From Mycolicibacter terrae (lineage in GTDB: Bacteria > Actinomycetota > Actinomycetes > Mycobacteriales > Mycobacteriaceae), in assembly GCF_010727125.1 (NCBI RefSeq), contig NZ_AP022564.1, positions 3,720,001-3,784,000 on the forward strand: a stretch of 64,000 nucleotides of DNA, read 5' to 3'. Every line of letters begins with the position of its first letter. The stretch's first letter is position 1. The translations under genes were made by a program, and so were the position numbers. Shown here one piece after another: positions 17,463-26,834 of the stretch. The notes beneath the pieces were generated by a model. The model ran no database searches. It saw only the letters and a list, made by a program, of their open reading frames with translations, and was not told where the DNA came from.

Positions 17463-18254
17463 ATGATCAGGACCGACATGCACACCGTGGAGCTCGACCA
17501 TAACGGACAGACGCCGCCGGTCGTTCTTAGACCTCCCGTGGTCCTGGAAGCGCGCAAACTCAACAAACAGTTCGGTGCCGGCGATACGGCGACGCCGGTA
17601 TTGCGGAACATCGATATCCAGATAACCCGCGGGGAATTCGTCGCCCTGGTCGGGCCGTCGGGGTCCGGCAAGTCGACGCTGCTGAGCATCCTCGGTCTGC
17701 TGGACATGCCGACCAGCGGCGATGTCCTCATCAACGGCCAAAGCGTTTCGCAGCTCTCCCGCCGGCAGTTGGCCGCCGTCCGATGTCAGACCCTCGGCTA
17801 TGTCTTCCAGGCATTCAACCTTCTGGCGGGTCTGTCGGTCGTGGAGAACGTCATGCTCCCGGGCCTGCTGGCCGGGAAATCCGGGCGCTCCCAGCACGCC
17901 CATGCGATGAGCCTGCTGGACCAGGTCGGACTGGCCGCCAAATCCAAACGGGTGCCCTCTGAATTGTCCGGCGGCGAACAACAACGCGTGGCCGTTGCGC
18001 GAGCACTTTTCATGAAACCCGATGTCATTCTCGCCGATGAACCGACCGGCAATCTGGACACGCTTAATGGCCACCGGGTTATCGACGCCCTGTATAACCT
18101 TAATGCGGCGGGGCAGACAATTGTTCTGGTGACGCACGATCGGAAAATAGCCGACGACGCTCCTCGGCTTGTTTCCCTACTCGACGGTGAAATCGAAACC
18201 GACAGTGGAATAGTCCACGCGCCCAACAATGTGACATGGCTCGCGGAACATTAG
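17463..18254 (+). CDS. ABC transporter ATPase, MacB/LolD class
   Basis: The 263-residue protein has Walker A GPSGSGKST (64-72), Q-loop VFQAFNL, signature LSGGEQQR (168-175), Walker B VILADEPTGNLD and the switch histidine in LVTHD. These place it in the MacB/LolD/FtsE-like family that powers FtsX-fold permeases. The 30-residue N-terminal extension is unusual. It overlaps the permease gene by 19 bp, so the pair forms one transporter. Codon use towards the 3' end (17950-18250) is clearly less GC-rich than in neighbouring core genes. Rv0986 of M. tuberculosis is a plausible homologue. Confidence 0.93.
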   Translation: MIRTDMHTVELDHNGQTPPVVLRPPVVLEARKLNKQFGAGDTATPVLRNIDIQITRGEFVALVGPSGSGKSTLLSILGLLDMPTSGDVLINGQSVSQLSRRQLAAVRCQTLGYVFQAFNLLAGLSVVENVMLPGLLAGKSGRSQHAHAMSLLDQVGLAAKSKRVPSELSGGEQQRVAVARALFMKPDVILADEPTGNLDTLNGHRVIDALYNLNAAGQTIVLVTHDRKIADDAPRLVSLLDGEIETDSGIVHAPNNVTWLAEH

Positions 18255-20776
18255 CCGCGACTTTCGGCCTCCTGCGGATTATCAATTTCCGGGCCGTTCG
18301 TAAACACGCCTTCCGGGCCGCACTGGCAGCTTTCTCGCTCGGCGGCGGCGTCGCGGTCGTCGTGGCCGTCATGATCGAGGTCACCAGCGTCTCCAAGGCC
18401 GTCGACGATGTCGGCTACCAGATCGCCGGACCGGCTCCGTTGCGCGTGGTCGGTGCGGCAACCCGGGGCGGGATCAGCCCGGCGGTGGTCGACGACGCCC
18501 GCTCGGTGCCCGGAGTGGCGGCCGTGGTGCCGGTCATCCGCGGCGTGACGATGATCCGCGACGGTGGCGACAGTGGCAAGGAGAGCTTCGGGCTGGGCCT
18601 CGGGGTGGACTGCTCGGCGCAGTGGATCGTCGACCCCAAGGTCTGCCAGACCGGGCAGCAGGAACCCCCGCCGGCGATCTCGAGTTCCCTGGGCGACTCC
18701 CTGGACCCCTCGGCGACCCTGGTCACCGACGTCGGGCAGCTGTCGATGGACAAGTTCCAGCGGGTAGCCGACCTCGACAACGTCAACAACGGCCTGGTGG
18801 TGGTGCTCCCGCTGAGCATGGCCAAAGTGCAGTTCGCCCGCGGCGATCGGGTGGACATGGTGTACGTGACCCTGGCCAAGAACGCCGACGCCACCGAGGT
18901 TCAGCAGCGGCTGAAGACCACGCTCGGCCCGACCTACAGCGTGCAGCCCCGCAGTGAACCGGCGCGCGGCTACAACGTCAACGACGTGCTGTTGCCCCTG
19001 CTGGGCATCTTCGCGCTGATCTCGATCGGGGTCGGGGTCATCCTGATCACCCAGATCACCCGCCTCTCGGTCGAGGAACGCCGTCGCGAGATCGCGATCG
19101 CCTCCGCGCTGGGGGCATCACCGGCCTCGATCATGACCGGGTTCCTCAGCGAGGCCGCCCTGCTGGGCGCGGCGGGATCGGCGATGGGCGTGCTGACCGG
19201 CATCATCATCTCCGAACCGATCGTGGCCAGCGCGAGCGAGCTGACCGAACGCTTCGTCGGCGTCACCGTCCCGGTGGTGCTCAGACCGGTGATCCTGGTG
19301 GTCGGTGTCCTGGCCGGCATCGTGTTGGCGGTTCTGGCCGCCGTCGGCCCCGCCCTCTCGGCGTCCAACACCCCGATCGCGGCCGAGCTGTCCGGACGGG
19401 CGGCCCAGGAACAGACCACCCAGCGCAAGATCTGGTTCAAGGCGCTGCTGCTGCTGGCGATCGGGTTGTCCGGGGTGATCGCGGCCCGATTGGCCACGGT
19501 GTCCGGCGCGCTGGTGTCCTGGCAGGCCGCCATCGCCGACGCCGGCGCCGTGGTCGCGATCATCGGGCTGCTGCTGGCCACCGCGTACCTCAGTGCCCAG
19601 GCCATCACCAGCCTGCGGACGACGCCGAGCAAGTCACGCGGGGCGACGCTGACCATCGCCCTCAACGCGCTGCGCTCGGACCGCTCGCGCACCGCGGCGA
19701 TCTCGGGCGCCATCGCGGTGCCCGTGGTGGTCGCGATCCTGCTTTCCGGCTTCCTGGTGGCGATTCACATCGGCGCGACCCGGGTCGCCGAATCGCAGTC
19801 CGACGGGCGCATTGCCATCACCACGACACGCTTCGCCGATTACGGGCCCATTGACGCCCGATTCGCCCCGCAGACGGTCAACAAACTCAACTCGGTGGCC
19901 GGCGTGGAAAAAATCGAGCGCATGGCTGAAATCGAGATCAGCCTCAAAGACGGGTCGCTGGCGCATATTCAGGCGCAGGACCGACCGACATTCCCGTTCG
20001 GATTACTCGCCGGGCAATCGCCGGAGGCGAGCCAGAAAGCCAATCAACTCGTCATCGGCAGCGTGCTTGCCCGAGAGAAAAATCTCCACATCGGTGACAC
20101 TCTGGTATTTGGAAGTGGACTCGATGCGCAGGCCATGAGTATCGGCACGATTGTCGCCACGCCCGAATACGGCGGCCGCCGGATCTACATGCCGTACTCG
20201 ATCGCCGAGCAGATCTACGGTCCGCAGCCCGCCGGCCTGATCTTCGCCACCCCGGCGTCGGGGTTCACCACCGAGCAGGTCATCGACAACATCGGGTCCG
20301 TCAAGTTCGACCAGCCGGTGAGCGCAGTGGACACCGCCGGCTACGCCTCGGAGATCGCGACCTCGATCGGCCGGTACCTCACGCCGCTGAACACCCTCAA
20401 GTACGGCCTGCTCGCCATCGCGTTCGTGTCGGTGCTGTCGACGCTGTTGCTGGTCGGCATCCGCCGTAAGCGCGAGGTGGCGCTGATCCAGGCGCTGGGC
20501 GCCACCCGGTTCCGGGTCTTCAGCATCACCACGGTGGAGGCCGTCGTCGCCGGTGCCGCCGGTGGGCTGTTCGGCGCGGTGCTGTCGATCGCCATCTCCG
20601 AAGCGGTTCGGCGAGCGGCCGTCGTCAACGTCGGCTTGATCACCCCGCTGGTGTTCCCCTGGTCCGACGCGCTGATGTATGCGGTGCTGGCCACCGTCGC
20701 CGCGGTCTTCGCGGCCATCATTCCCGCGTGGAAGTCCACCCGCTCCACCCCGGCGACCGAGCTTCGCGACGAGTGA
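18236..20776 (+). CDS. FtsX-type permease with two FtsX domains (Rv0987-like)
   Basis: The 846-residue membrane protein has an N-terminal helix (about 25-50), a periplasmic-type domain, and three helices from about 250 to 380. Further helices at about 400-500 precede a second extracytoplasmic domain (510-700), and three C-terminal helices follow. Each FtsX domain carries the cytoplasmic signature (EERRREIAIASALGASPASI and RRKREVALIQALGATRFRVF). This is the double-FtsX permease form that works with MacB-like ATPases in moving lipids or peptides out of the membrane. The length is close to Rv0987 (855 residues). The 19800-20130 segment is locally AT-richer. Confidence 0.92.
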   Translation: MARGTLAATFGLLRIINFRAVRKHAFRAALAAFSLGGGVAVVVAVMIEVTSVSKAVDDVGYQIAGPAPLRVVGAATRGGISPAVVDDARSVPGVAAVVPVIRGVTMIRDGGDSGKESFGLGLGVDCSAQWIVDPKVCQTGQQEPPPAISSSLGDSLDPSATLVTDVGQLSMDKFQRVADLDNVNNGLVVVLPLSMAKVQFARGDRVDMVYVTLAKNADATEVQQRLKTTLGPTYSVQPRSEPARGYNVNDVLLPLLGIFALISIGVGVILITQITRLSVEERRREIAIASALGASPASIMTGFLSEAALLGAAGSAMGVLTGIIISEPIVASASELTERFVGVTVPVVLRPVILVVGVLAGIVLAVLAAVGPALSASNTPIAAELSGRAAQEQTTQRKIWFKALLLLAIGLSGVIAARLATVSGALVSWQAAIADAGAVVAIIGLLLATAYLSAQAITSLRTTPSKSRGATLTIALNALRSDRSRTAAISGAIAVPVVVAILLSGFLVAIHIGATRVAESQSDGRIAITTTRFADYGPIDARFAPQTVNKLNSVAGVEKIERMAEIEISLKDGSLAHIQAQDRPTFPFGLLAGQSPEASQKANQLVIGSVLAREKNLHIGDTLVFGSGLDAQAMSIGTIVATPEYGGRRIYMPYSIAEQIYGPQPAGLIFATPASGFTTEQVIDNIGSVKFDQPVSAVDTAGYASEIATSIGRYLTPLNTLKYGLLAIAFVSVLSTLLLVGIRRKREVALIQALGATRFRVFSITTVEAVVAGAAGGLFGAVLSIAISEAVRRAAVVNVGLITPLVFPWSDALMYAVLATVAAVFAAIIPAWKSTRSTPATELRDE

Positions 20777-20784
20777 AGGATGCA

Positions 20785-22146
20785 ATGACCGCGACCGCCT
20801 CCACCGTGCCGGGTTTCACCGGTGACGCCATCTACCCCGACGATGCCCGCTACGAGGCGGTGCGTCAGGTCTTCAACGGCATGATCGACAAACGGCCGCG
20901 GGCGGTGCTGCAGTGCCGCACGCGCGAGGACATCGTCGCCGCGGTGCGCTATGCCGTGGACGCCGGTGCCGAGATCGCGGTGCGCGGCGGCGGACACAGC
21001 GTCGCCGGTCACTCGACCACCGACGGCGGCGTCGTCATCGACCTGACGCAGATGCGCGGGGTACGCGTCGACGCGCAGGCGCGGATCGCCTACGTCGACG
21101 CCGGCGCCACCTGGGGCGATGTCGACCCGGCCACCAGCAGGTACGGCCTGGCCTGCCCCGGCGGGGTGGTGTCGACGACGGGTGTCGGCGGCTTCTCGCT
21201 CGGTGGCGGCATCGGGTGGCTCTCCCGCGCCTACGGTATGACCTGCGACAACCTCATCGGCGCGGAGCTGGTACTGGCATCCGGCGAGGTGCTGACGGTC
21301 AGCGAGACCGAGAACGCCGACGTGCTGTGGGGGCTGCGCGGCGGGGGCGGCAACTTCGGCATCGTCTCGCAATTCGTGCTGCGGTTGCATCCGGTCGACG
21401 GGGTGGTGGCCGGCGTGCAGTCCTACGCCGACACCGACGCCGAGGCGGCGTGCAAGCACTTCCGGGCCCAGATGGACAACGCCCCGGATCACCTGGCGTC
21501 CATCCTGGACTTCTCCAGCGACCTCAAGTCCGGTCAGTCGCTGGTCAACATCCTGGGCTGCTCGACGCGAACCGACTCCACCGGGGTCGACGACACCCAT
21601 GCGCTGCTCAACGTCCGCGGCGCAGCGACCAAACCCGTGCTGGCCCTGCAGCACAAGCTGGAGTACCCGACCTGGCAGCAGGCCATCGACCAGACGGCGC
21701 CGTTCGGCTGGCTGAACTACTGGAAGTCACTGTTCGTCACCGAACTCACCGACGAGGCGATCCGCCGCATCGCCCTGCTCGGCCGATCCCGGCCCTCGGC
21801 ACAGACCCGGCTGCACCTGATTCGGCTCGGCGGGTACGCCAGCCGGGTGCCGCCGGAGGCCACGGCCGTGGCCACCCGGGAGCACCCGTACATCATCCAT
21901 CTGATGACGACCTGGACCGACCCGGCCGACACCGCGCGTTGCACGGCGTGGGCCGGTCAGGCCTTCGAGATCCTGCGGCCGCTCGGCCCGGCCGGCGCCT
22001 ACCTGAATTTCGTCGGAGATGAAGGGCAGGACCGCATCCGGGCGACATTCGGCGACGCCGGCTATCAGCGCCTCGCCGATCTCAAGGCACGTCTGGACCC
22101 GGACAACCGGTTCACCCTCAACCACAACATCAAGCCCGCGGGCTGA
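20785..22146 (+). CDS. FAD-linked oxidase of the BBE-like/PCMH family
   Basis: The 453-residue enzyme has a PCMH-type FAD domain (RGGGHSVAGHST with His71 as the likely covalent flavin ligand, then GVGGFSLGGGIGWLSR). It also has the C-terminal berberine-bridge-like segment ending LDPDNRFTLNHNIKP. Such enzymes oxidise alcohols, sugars or amines while reducing oxygen. No signal peptide is present. ATG 20785 has GAAGGA 4 bases upstream and lies 8 bp after the permease stop, so it is probably co-transcribed with the exporter. Confidence 0.9.
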   Translation: MTATASTVPGFTGDAIYPDDARYEAVRQVFNGMIDKRPRAVLQCRTREDIVAAVRYAVDAGAEIAVRGGGHSVAGHSTTDGGVVIDLTQMRGVRVDAQARIAYVDAGATWGDVDPATSRYGLACPGGVVSTTGVGGFSLGGGIGWLSRAYGMTCDNLIGAELVLASGEVLTVSETENADVLWGLRGGGGNFGIVSQFVLRLHPVDGVVAGVQSYADTDAEAACKHFRAQMDNAPDHLASILDFSSDLKSGQSLVNILGCSTRTDSTGVDDTHALLNVRGAATKPVLALQHKLEYPTWQQAIDQTAPFGWLNYWKSLFVTELTDEAIRRIALLGRSRPSAQTRLHLIRLGGYASRVPPEATAVATREHPYIIHLMTTWTDPADTARCTAWAGQAFEILRPLGPAGAYLNFVGDEGQDRIRATFGDAGYQRLADLKARLDPDNRFTLNHNIKPAG

Positions 22147-22161
22147 CGTTCGCAGTTCACA

Positions 22162-22211
22162 GTGTGTCGCCACCATCGACACACGTTTACGCAGCGCAGA
22201 CTGGGTATTGT
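22162..22211 (+). promoter_or_regulatory. Inverted repeat and -10 element before amidase
   Basis: A perfect 8-bp inverted repeat (GTGTGTCG at 22162-22169, CGACACAC at 22177-22184) lies about 20 bp upstream of a TATTGT -10-like hexamer at 22206-22211. The amidase start is at 22236. The repeat sits over the expected -35 zone and could be a repressor site. Confidence 0.4.
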
Positions 22212-22235
22212 GGTCCGCGGGGAAAGGACGCAAGC

Positions 22236-23681
22236 ATGCCGGGCGCGCACGATGATGGGTTGGCCTTTGCCGGCGTCGCGCGGTTAGCGCAGTTGGTGCG
22301 GGAGCGCGAGGTGTCCCCGCGCGAACTGGTGACGCTGTACCTGGATCGGATCGCCCGACTTGACCCGGTGCTGAACGCATTTCGCACCGTGCTCGGCGAC
22401 ACGGCGATGGCCGAGGCCGCGCAGGTCGAGCGGCGGCTTGCCGCCGGAGAGGTGCTGCCGCTGGCCGGCGTGCCGATCGCGGTCAAGGACGACACCGATG
22501 TGGCGGGTGTTTCGTCGATGTGCGGCACCGGAATCGACGTCGGCCCGGCCAGCACCGACAGCGCCGCGGTGCGCCGGCTGCGCGCCGCCGGCGCGGTGAT
22601 CATCGGCAAGACTCACCTCTCGGAGTTCGGCGCCTACCCGGTCTGCGAATCGGCCACCTGGGGGGTGACCCGCAACCCGTGGGATCTCTACCGGACCCCG
22701 GGTGGATCCAGCGGCGGCTCGGCCGCCGCCGTGGCCTCCGGGATGGTGCCCGGCGCCACTGGCAGCGACAGCGGCGGCTCGGTCCGCATCCCGGCCGCCT
22801 GCTGCGGGCTGGTCGGCCTGAAGGGCCAACGCGGACGGATCAGCACCAAGGAGTCGCCCGAACGGGCCTACCGGTTCCACGGACTGAACCACATCGGGCC
22901 GCTGGCCCGCAGCGTCGTCGACGCCGCGCTGCTGCACGACGCGATGACCGGCCCCGAACCCGACGACGAGATCCCCTCGCCGCCACCGGCGCCGCCGCTG
23001 ATGGACGCGCTGCTGGCGCCGACGCGGCGGCTGCGGGTCGCGGTGTCGTTCAAGCCGGTGGTTCCGGTGCCGGTCAGCGACGAGGTGCGTCGCCCGGTGT
23101 GCGAGACCGCGGACTTGTTGCGTTCGCTGGGCCACGAGGTCGTCGAGCGTGACCCGGTCTATCCGGTGGTGGGTATCGCCGCGGTGCTCGCGCTGTTCAT
23201 GAACGGGTTCGCCGACGAGATCGCCCGGCTGCCGGAGACCGAACTGCTGGAACGACGTATGCAGGCCGAGGCACGAACCAGCCGCCTGGTCCCGGACTGG
23301 CTGGCCCGGCAGGCGGTGGCCGCCGAGCCCCGGATCACCGCCCGCTCGCAGCGTCCGATCGCCGACTTCGACGTGCTGATGACCCCGGTGCTGGCGATCC
23401 CGCCGGTGCGGGTGGGCTACTTCGAGGGTTTCGGCCCGACCCGCGCCATGCTGCGAATGCTGAAGTTCATCCCGTTCACCTTCCCGCAGTGCTACAGCGG
23501 CCAGCCGGCGATGTCGGTCCCGACCGGGATCGCCGCCGACGGCGTACCCGAGGCGGTGCACCTGGTGGCACGGGCCAACGACGAGGCGACCCTGATTTCG
23601 CTTGCGGCACAGATCGAGTCGGTGCGGCCGTGGGTCCAGCGCCGGCCGCCCACCGAGGCGCTGCTGTCGCAGGTTGGCTGA
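22236..23681 (+). CDS. Amidase signature family enzyme
   Basis: The 481-residue enzyme carries the complete Ser-cisSer-Lys triad: Lys84 in AVKDDTD, cis-Ser159 in PGGSSGGS and nucleophile Ser182 in [13 protein letters not shown]. It hydrolyses an amide bond of unknown substrate; the family includes acylamidases and GatA. ATG 22236 is preceded by GGAAAGGA. It is next to the FAD oxidase in the same direction, and the two may act on the same compound. Confidence 0.92.
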   Translation: MPGAHDDGLAFAGVARLAQLVREREVSPRELVTLYLDRIARLDPVLNAFRTVLGDTAMAEAAQVERRLAAGEVLPLAGVPIAVKDDTDVAGVSSMCGTGIDVGPASTDSAAVRRLRAAGAVIIGKTHLSEFGAYPVCESATWGVTRNPWDLYRTPGGSSGGSAAAVASGMVPGATGSDSGGSVRIPAACCGLVGLKGQRGRISTKESPERAYRFHGLNHIGPLARSVVDAALLHDAMTGPEPDDEIPSPPPAPPLMDALLAPTRRLRVAVSFKPVVPVPVSDEVRRPVCETADLLRSLGHEVVERDPVYPVVGIAAVLALFMNGFADEIARLPETELLERRMQAEARTSRLVPDWLARQAVAAEPRITARSQRPIADFDVLMTPVLAIPPVRVGYFEGFGPTRAMLRMLKFIPFTFPQCYSGQPAMSVPTGIAADGVPEAVHLVARANDEATLISLAAQIESVRPWVQRRPPTEALLSQVG

Positions 23682-23691
23682 AAATCGCGCG

Positions 23692-24159
23692 CTACGTCAC
23701 CGGGTAGCGCTCGCACAGCCTCCTCAGTGTCGCCTCGATACCCGCGGCATTGGTCTTGGCGGACCGGGTCAGCTCGTAGAACTTCAATTTGAGCGCACCA
23801 CCGTTGCGGTAGTCGAATGTCTCGGTGACTCTGGTCAGGCTCGGTGCGATCGGCTCGAACTCCCATCGCCAGCGATGGCCTTCCGGGTGGCGCCACTCGA
23901 CCAACTCGTCCGGCTTGAACGCGGTCACGGTGCTGGTGATGCGGTAGGGCAACCCGAACATCTTCATGTTCGTCGAAAACTTTGACCCGACAGTGATTTC
24001 GGCCGGTGCCTTGACGGTATCCCGGACCGTACCCGACCCGTCCAGTTCCCGATGGCGGCGCGGGTCGGCCGCCATCGCGAACAGTTCGGCCGCCGGAGCC
24101 GCAACCTCCACCGACCGGCTGACCTGCCGGGGTCCCGCTTCGACAACGGTGACAACCAT
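23692..24159 (-). CDS. SRPBCC (START-like) ligand-binding protein
   Basis: The 155-residue protein matches polyketide-cyclase-2/SRPBCC proteins: [20 protein letters not shown] opens the fold, then [15 protein letters not shown] and [17 protein letters not shown] strands, and a long C-terminal helix. These bind or transform hydrophobic molecules in a deep cavity. It is convergent with the amidase (10 bp gap), with GGAAGGAAG before ATG 24159. No partner can be inferred. Confidence 0.85.
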   Translation of the reverse strand: MVVTVVEAGPRQVSRSVEVAAPAAELFAMAADPRRHRELDGSGTVRDTVKAPAEITVGSKFSTNMKMFGLPYRITSTVTAFKPDELVEWRHPEGHRWRWEFEPIAPSLTRVTETFDYRNGGALKLKFYELTRSAKTNAAGIEATLRRLCERYPVT

Positions 24160-24312
24160 GGTGTCTTCCTTCCGGTGACGGCCTGTGGATCGACACTATC
24201 GGAGGGACCTTCGAGCGACCGCACGCCGATGTTGAACTCGGACTGAGGCGGACCCGAATTCTCACCGGCTCCTTAATCTGGGCGGGTCGGACCCGGGGAT
24301 TTTCTGTCGGTG

Positions 24313-24332
24313 TATCGAACTAGTGTTCGATA
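24313..24332. promoter_or_regulatory. Perfect LexA (SOS) box
   Basis: The 16-bp core TCGAAC-TAGT-GTTCGA (24315-24330) is an exact match to the mycobacterial LexA operator TCGAACN4GTTCGA, and the palindrome extends by two bases on each side. It ends one base before ATG 24334 of the HNH protein gene. LexA binding there would block initiation. M. tuberculosis 13E12-family genes are known members of the LexA regulon. Confidence 0.92.
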
Positions 24333-24333
24333 T

Positions 24334-25809
24334 ATGGGTAGGGATGCGCTCGCCGATCGGGACACCATTCTGGGGTGTCTGGATGCGCAGGAAGCGATTA
24401 ATGCGCAGTTGGCGCAGTGTTCGTTCGATGCGTTGAGCCCCGAGGAACTGGTGGAGGTGCTGGCCCGCCGGGAGGCGTTGGCGTGGCAGGCGCCGGCGAT
24501 CGATCATCAGATCGTGGCCCGCTTCGTGGCCGAGGGCCATGGCGCGGTGTTGGCGGGGTGCTCGCTGGCCAAGGCCCTCGGTGAGCGGTTGCGGATCAGC
24601 GCGGCAGAAGCCCGCCGGCGGATCGCCGAGGCCGCTGACCTGGGACCGCGCACCGCCATGATCGGTCAACCCCTCGAACCGGTGCTGCCCGCTCTGGCTG
24701 CCGCGCAGGCAGCCGGGCGGGTCGGCCCCGAGCAGATGGCGATCGCCCGCAAGGCGATGGACAAGATCCCGACCCGGGTGGCTGCTGCAGATCGAGAGCG
24801 CGCCGAACGTGATCTGGCAGAGCTGGCGACGCTGTTCGCCCCGGAGACCTTCGGGCGGTTGGCGGCGCATCTGATCGCCGTTCTGGATCAAGATGGCGAC
24901 GAGCCCGACGACCGCCAACGCCACGCCCACCGCGGGCTGCGGCTGGGGCCGCAACGAGCCGATGGATTGAGCACCCTGTCCGGCAAGATCAGCCCGGAAT
25001 TGCGGGCGACCCTCGAGCCGGTACTGGCCAAACTGGCCGCCCCGGGGATGTGCAACTCCGCCGACGACCAACCCTGTGTGGCCGGCACCCCCAGCCAGGA
25101 CCAGATCCAGCACGATCACCGCACCCGCGATCAACGCCAACACGATGCTCTGCTCGCCGCCTTACGCGCCACCCTGGCCTGTGGGGATCTGGGCCAACTC
25201 AACGGCCTGCCGGTGACCGTGATCGTCTCGACCACCCTGGCCGAGCTGCAGGCCGCCACCGGTCATACGCCGCCGACCGAATCCCCGGTCACCGGCAAGG
25301 CACACACCGCCGGTGGCGGCCTGCTGCCCATGAGTGATCTGCTGCGCATGGCTTCCCACGCCTACCACTACCTGAGCATCTTCGACGGGAAAGGCCGAGC
25401 CTTGTGGTTGGGCCGCAGCAAACGCCTCGCCTCAGGAGATCAGCGCATCGTGCTGCACGCACGCGACCGCGGCTGCACCCGCCCAGGATGTACGGTCTCG
25501 GGTTATCTGTCCCAGGCCCATCACCTCGAAAACGACTGGGCCACAAACGGGCAGACCGATATCGACGAACTCGCGTTGGCGTGCGCGCCGGACAACCGGA
25601 TGGCCAGCGAACAGGGCTGGTTGACCAGACTCGACGACACCGGCCGGGTCGAATGGATCCCACCACCCAAACTCGACCACGGCCAACCACGCACCAACCC
25701 CTTCCACTTCATCGAAGCCGTCATCGACCACCACCGACGGCCTCTCCCAGACGGCGACGACGACCCTCTCCCGACGTCAGCCGAAGACGACTGGAAACAA
25801 GCCGGCTGA
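24334..25809 (+). CDS. 13E12-family protein: DUF222 plus HNH nuclease domain
   Basis: The 491-residue protein has an N-terminal DUF222 helical region (about 10-330) with IRISAAEARRRIAEAADLG-like helices. A C-terminal HNH domain follows, with CTRPGCTVSGYLSQAHH, the central Asn in ENDWATNGQTD, and ACAPDNRM. The last position of the metal finger is Asn where many homologues have His. These belong to the mycobacterial 13E12 repeat family, often variable in copy number and linked to mobile DNA. ATG 24334 follows a LexA box so closely that the transcript may be leaderless; an in-frame GTG at 24310 would put the operator inside the gene. Confidence 0.88.
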   Translation: MGRDALADRDTILGCLDAQEAINAQLAQCSFDALSPEELVEVLARREALAWQAPAIDHQIVARFVAEGHGAVLAGCSLAKALGERLRISAAEARRRIAEAADLGPRTAMIGQPLEPVLPALAAAQAAGRVGPEQMAIARKAMDKIPTRVAAADRERAERDLAELATLFAPETFGRLAAHLIAVLDQDGDEPDDRQRHAHRGLRLGPQRADGLSTLSGKISPELRATLEPVLAKLAAPGMCNSADDQPCVAGTPSQDQIQHDHRTRDQRQHDALLAALRATLACGDLGQLNGLPVTVIVSTTLAELQAATGHTPPTESPVTGKAHTAGGGLLPMSDLLRMASHAYHYLSIFDGKGRALWLGRSKRLASGDQRIVLHARDRGCTRPGCTVSGYLSQAHHLENDWATNGQTDIDELALACAPDNRMASEQGWLTRLDDTGRVEWIPPPKLDHGQPRTNPFHFIEAVIDHHRRPLPDGDDDPLPTSAEDDWKQAG

Positions 25810-25837
25810 CAACCGCTATCGCTGAAAGCTCGTCAGA

Positions 25838-26830
25838 TTACCCGTCCAGGTAGCCGTTGCTGCGGTACCACTCGTAGCCGCTGCGCAGCGCGGTGCGGAA
25901 CGGGGTGAACGGCACGCCCAACTCGTTGTGGGACTTGGCGGGATCGGCGTAGATCTCGGCCAGCGACAGGCGCATCTGGCGGGCGTCGATCGGCAACCGC
26001 GGGCCCGCGACGGCACGAGCGACGCTCACGCCGGCCGCAGCTACCGGAATTATCCAGCGCGGCAGCACAATCGAGGGGGCACCCCGGCCAAAGAGTTCAT
26101 TGGCGGCCGCGAACACCGCACGGAACGGCAGGTTTTCACCGCCCAGGATGTAGCGTTCGCCGACCCGTCCCCGTTCCGCTGCCGCGATGTGGCCGGCCAC
26201 CACGTCGTCGACCGAGACGAAGTTGGTACCACCCGGAGCGGCGAACCACAGCCGACCGCGCTTCGCTTCGACCAGCATCGCGCTGGCGATGCGGTTGACG
26301 TCGCGGGGCCCGATCACCACCGAGGGGTTGACGATCACCGCGGGCAGGCCCGCCGCCACTTCCTTGTGCAGTTCGGTCTCGGCGAGATGCTTGCTGTGCC
26401 CGTAGGGGAATCTCCGCGGGCGGATGTTGAACTCGTCGGTCTCCACCAGCAGATGGCCCCGCGTGGGAACACCCAGGGCGGCCAGCGAACTGGTGTAGAC
26501 GAAGCGCTTCACCCCGGCCCGCCGGGCCGCGGTAGCCATGTCGCGGGTGCCGTCGACATTGGTGCGGTAGAGCCGGGTCTGGGTCCGGTAGCGCCAGTAG
26601 TCCGAGATCGCCGCGGTGTGGAATACCCAATCGCAGTCCGCCATCGCCTCGGTCAGCGCGTCGACACCGTCGAGTACGTCACCGACCCGGGTTTCACAGT
26701 CCAGGCCGTCGAGCGCGGCCATCGGCGAGGTCGAGCGTCGCAACACCCGAACCTCGATGCCGCGGTCGAGCAAGGCGGCCACCAGGTTCGAGCCGACGAA
26801 TCCGGTTCCCCCGGTGACGAATGCCCGCAC
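25838..26830 (-). CDS. NAD(P)-dependent extended SDR reductase linked to the PKS-NRPS
   Basis: The 330-residue protein has the nucleotide motif FVTGGTGFVGSNLV, the catalytic YGHSKHLAE (YxxxK), and a Thr/Ser active-site strand VYTSSLAALG. It resembles dihydroflavonol reductase/3-beta-HSD/HpnA-type enzymes acting on ketones next to hydrophobic groups. It starts at GTG 26830, 4 bp after the synthetase stop, and is the last cistron of the assembly-line operon. The likely job is reduction of a keto group in the released or bound product; that is an inference from position. Confidence 0.88.
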   Translation of the reverse strand: MRAFVTGGTGFVGSNLVAALLDRGIEVRVLRRSTSPMAALDGLDCETRVGDVLDGVDALTEAMADCDWVFHTAAISDYWRYRTQTRLYRTNVDGTRDMATAARRAGVKRFVYTSSLAALGVPTRGHLLVETDEFNIRPRRFPYGHSKHLAETELHKEVAAGLPAVIVNPSVVIGPRDVNRIASAMLVEAKRGRLWFAAPGGTNFVSVDDVVAGHIAAAERGRVGERYILGGENLPFRAVFAAANELFGRGAPSIVLPRWIIPVAAAGVSVARAVAGPRLPIDARQMRLSLAEIYADPAKSHNELGVPFTPFRTALRSGYEWYRSNGYLDG

Positions 26831-26834
26831 GAGG

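Noticed and set aside
20341-21654. 437-codon minus-strand frame opposite the permease and FAD oxidase
   Set aside because: It crosses two well-supported genes and has shadow-type composition.
24310-24333. GTG 24310 as start of the 13E12-family gene
   Set aside because: It would place the LexA operator inside the coding region; ATG 24334 is simpler and adjacent to the operator.
24334-25809. Insertion sequence or intact transposon
   Set aside because: No terminal inverted repeats, target duplication or transposase were seen around the 13E12-family gene.
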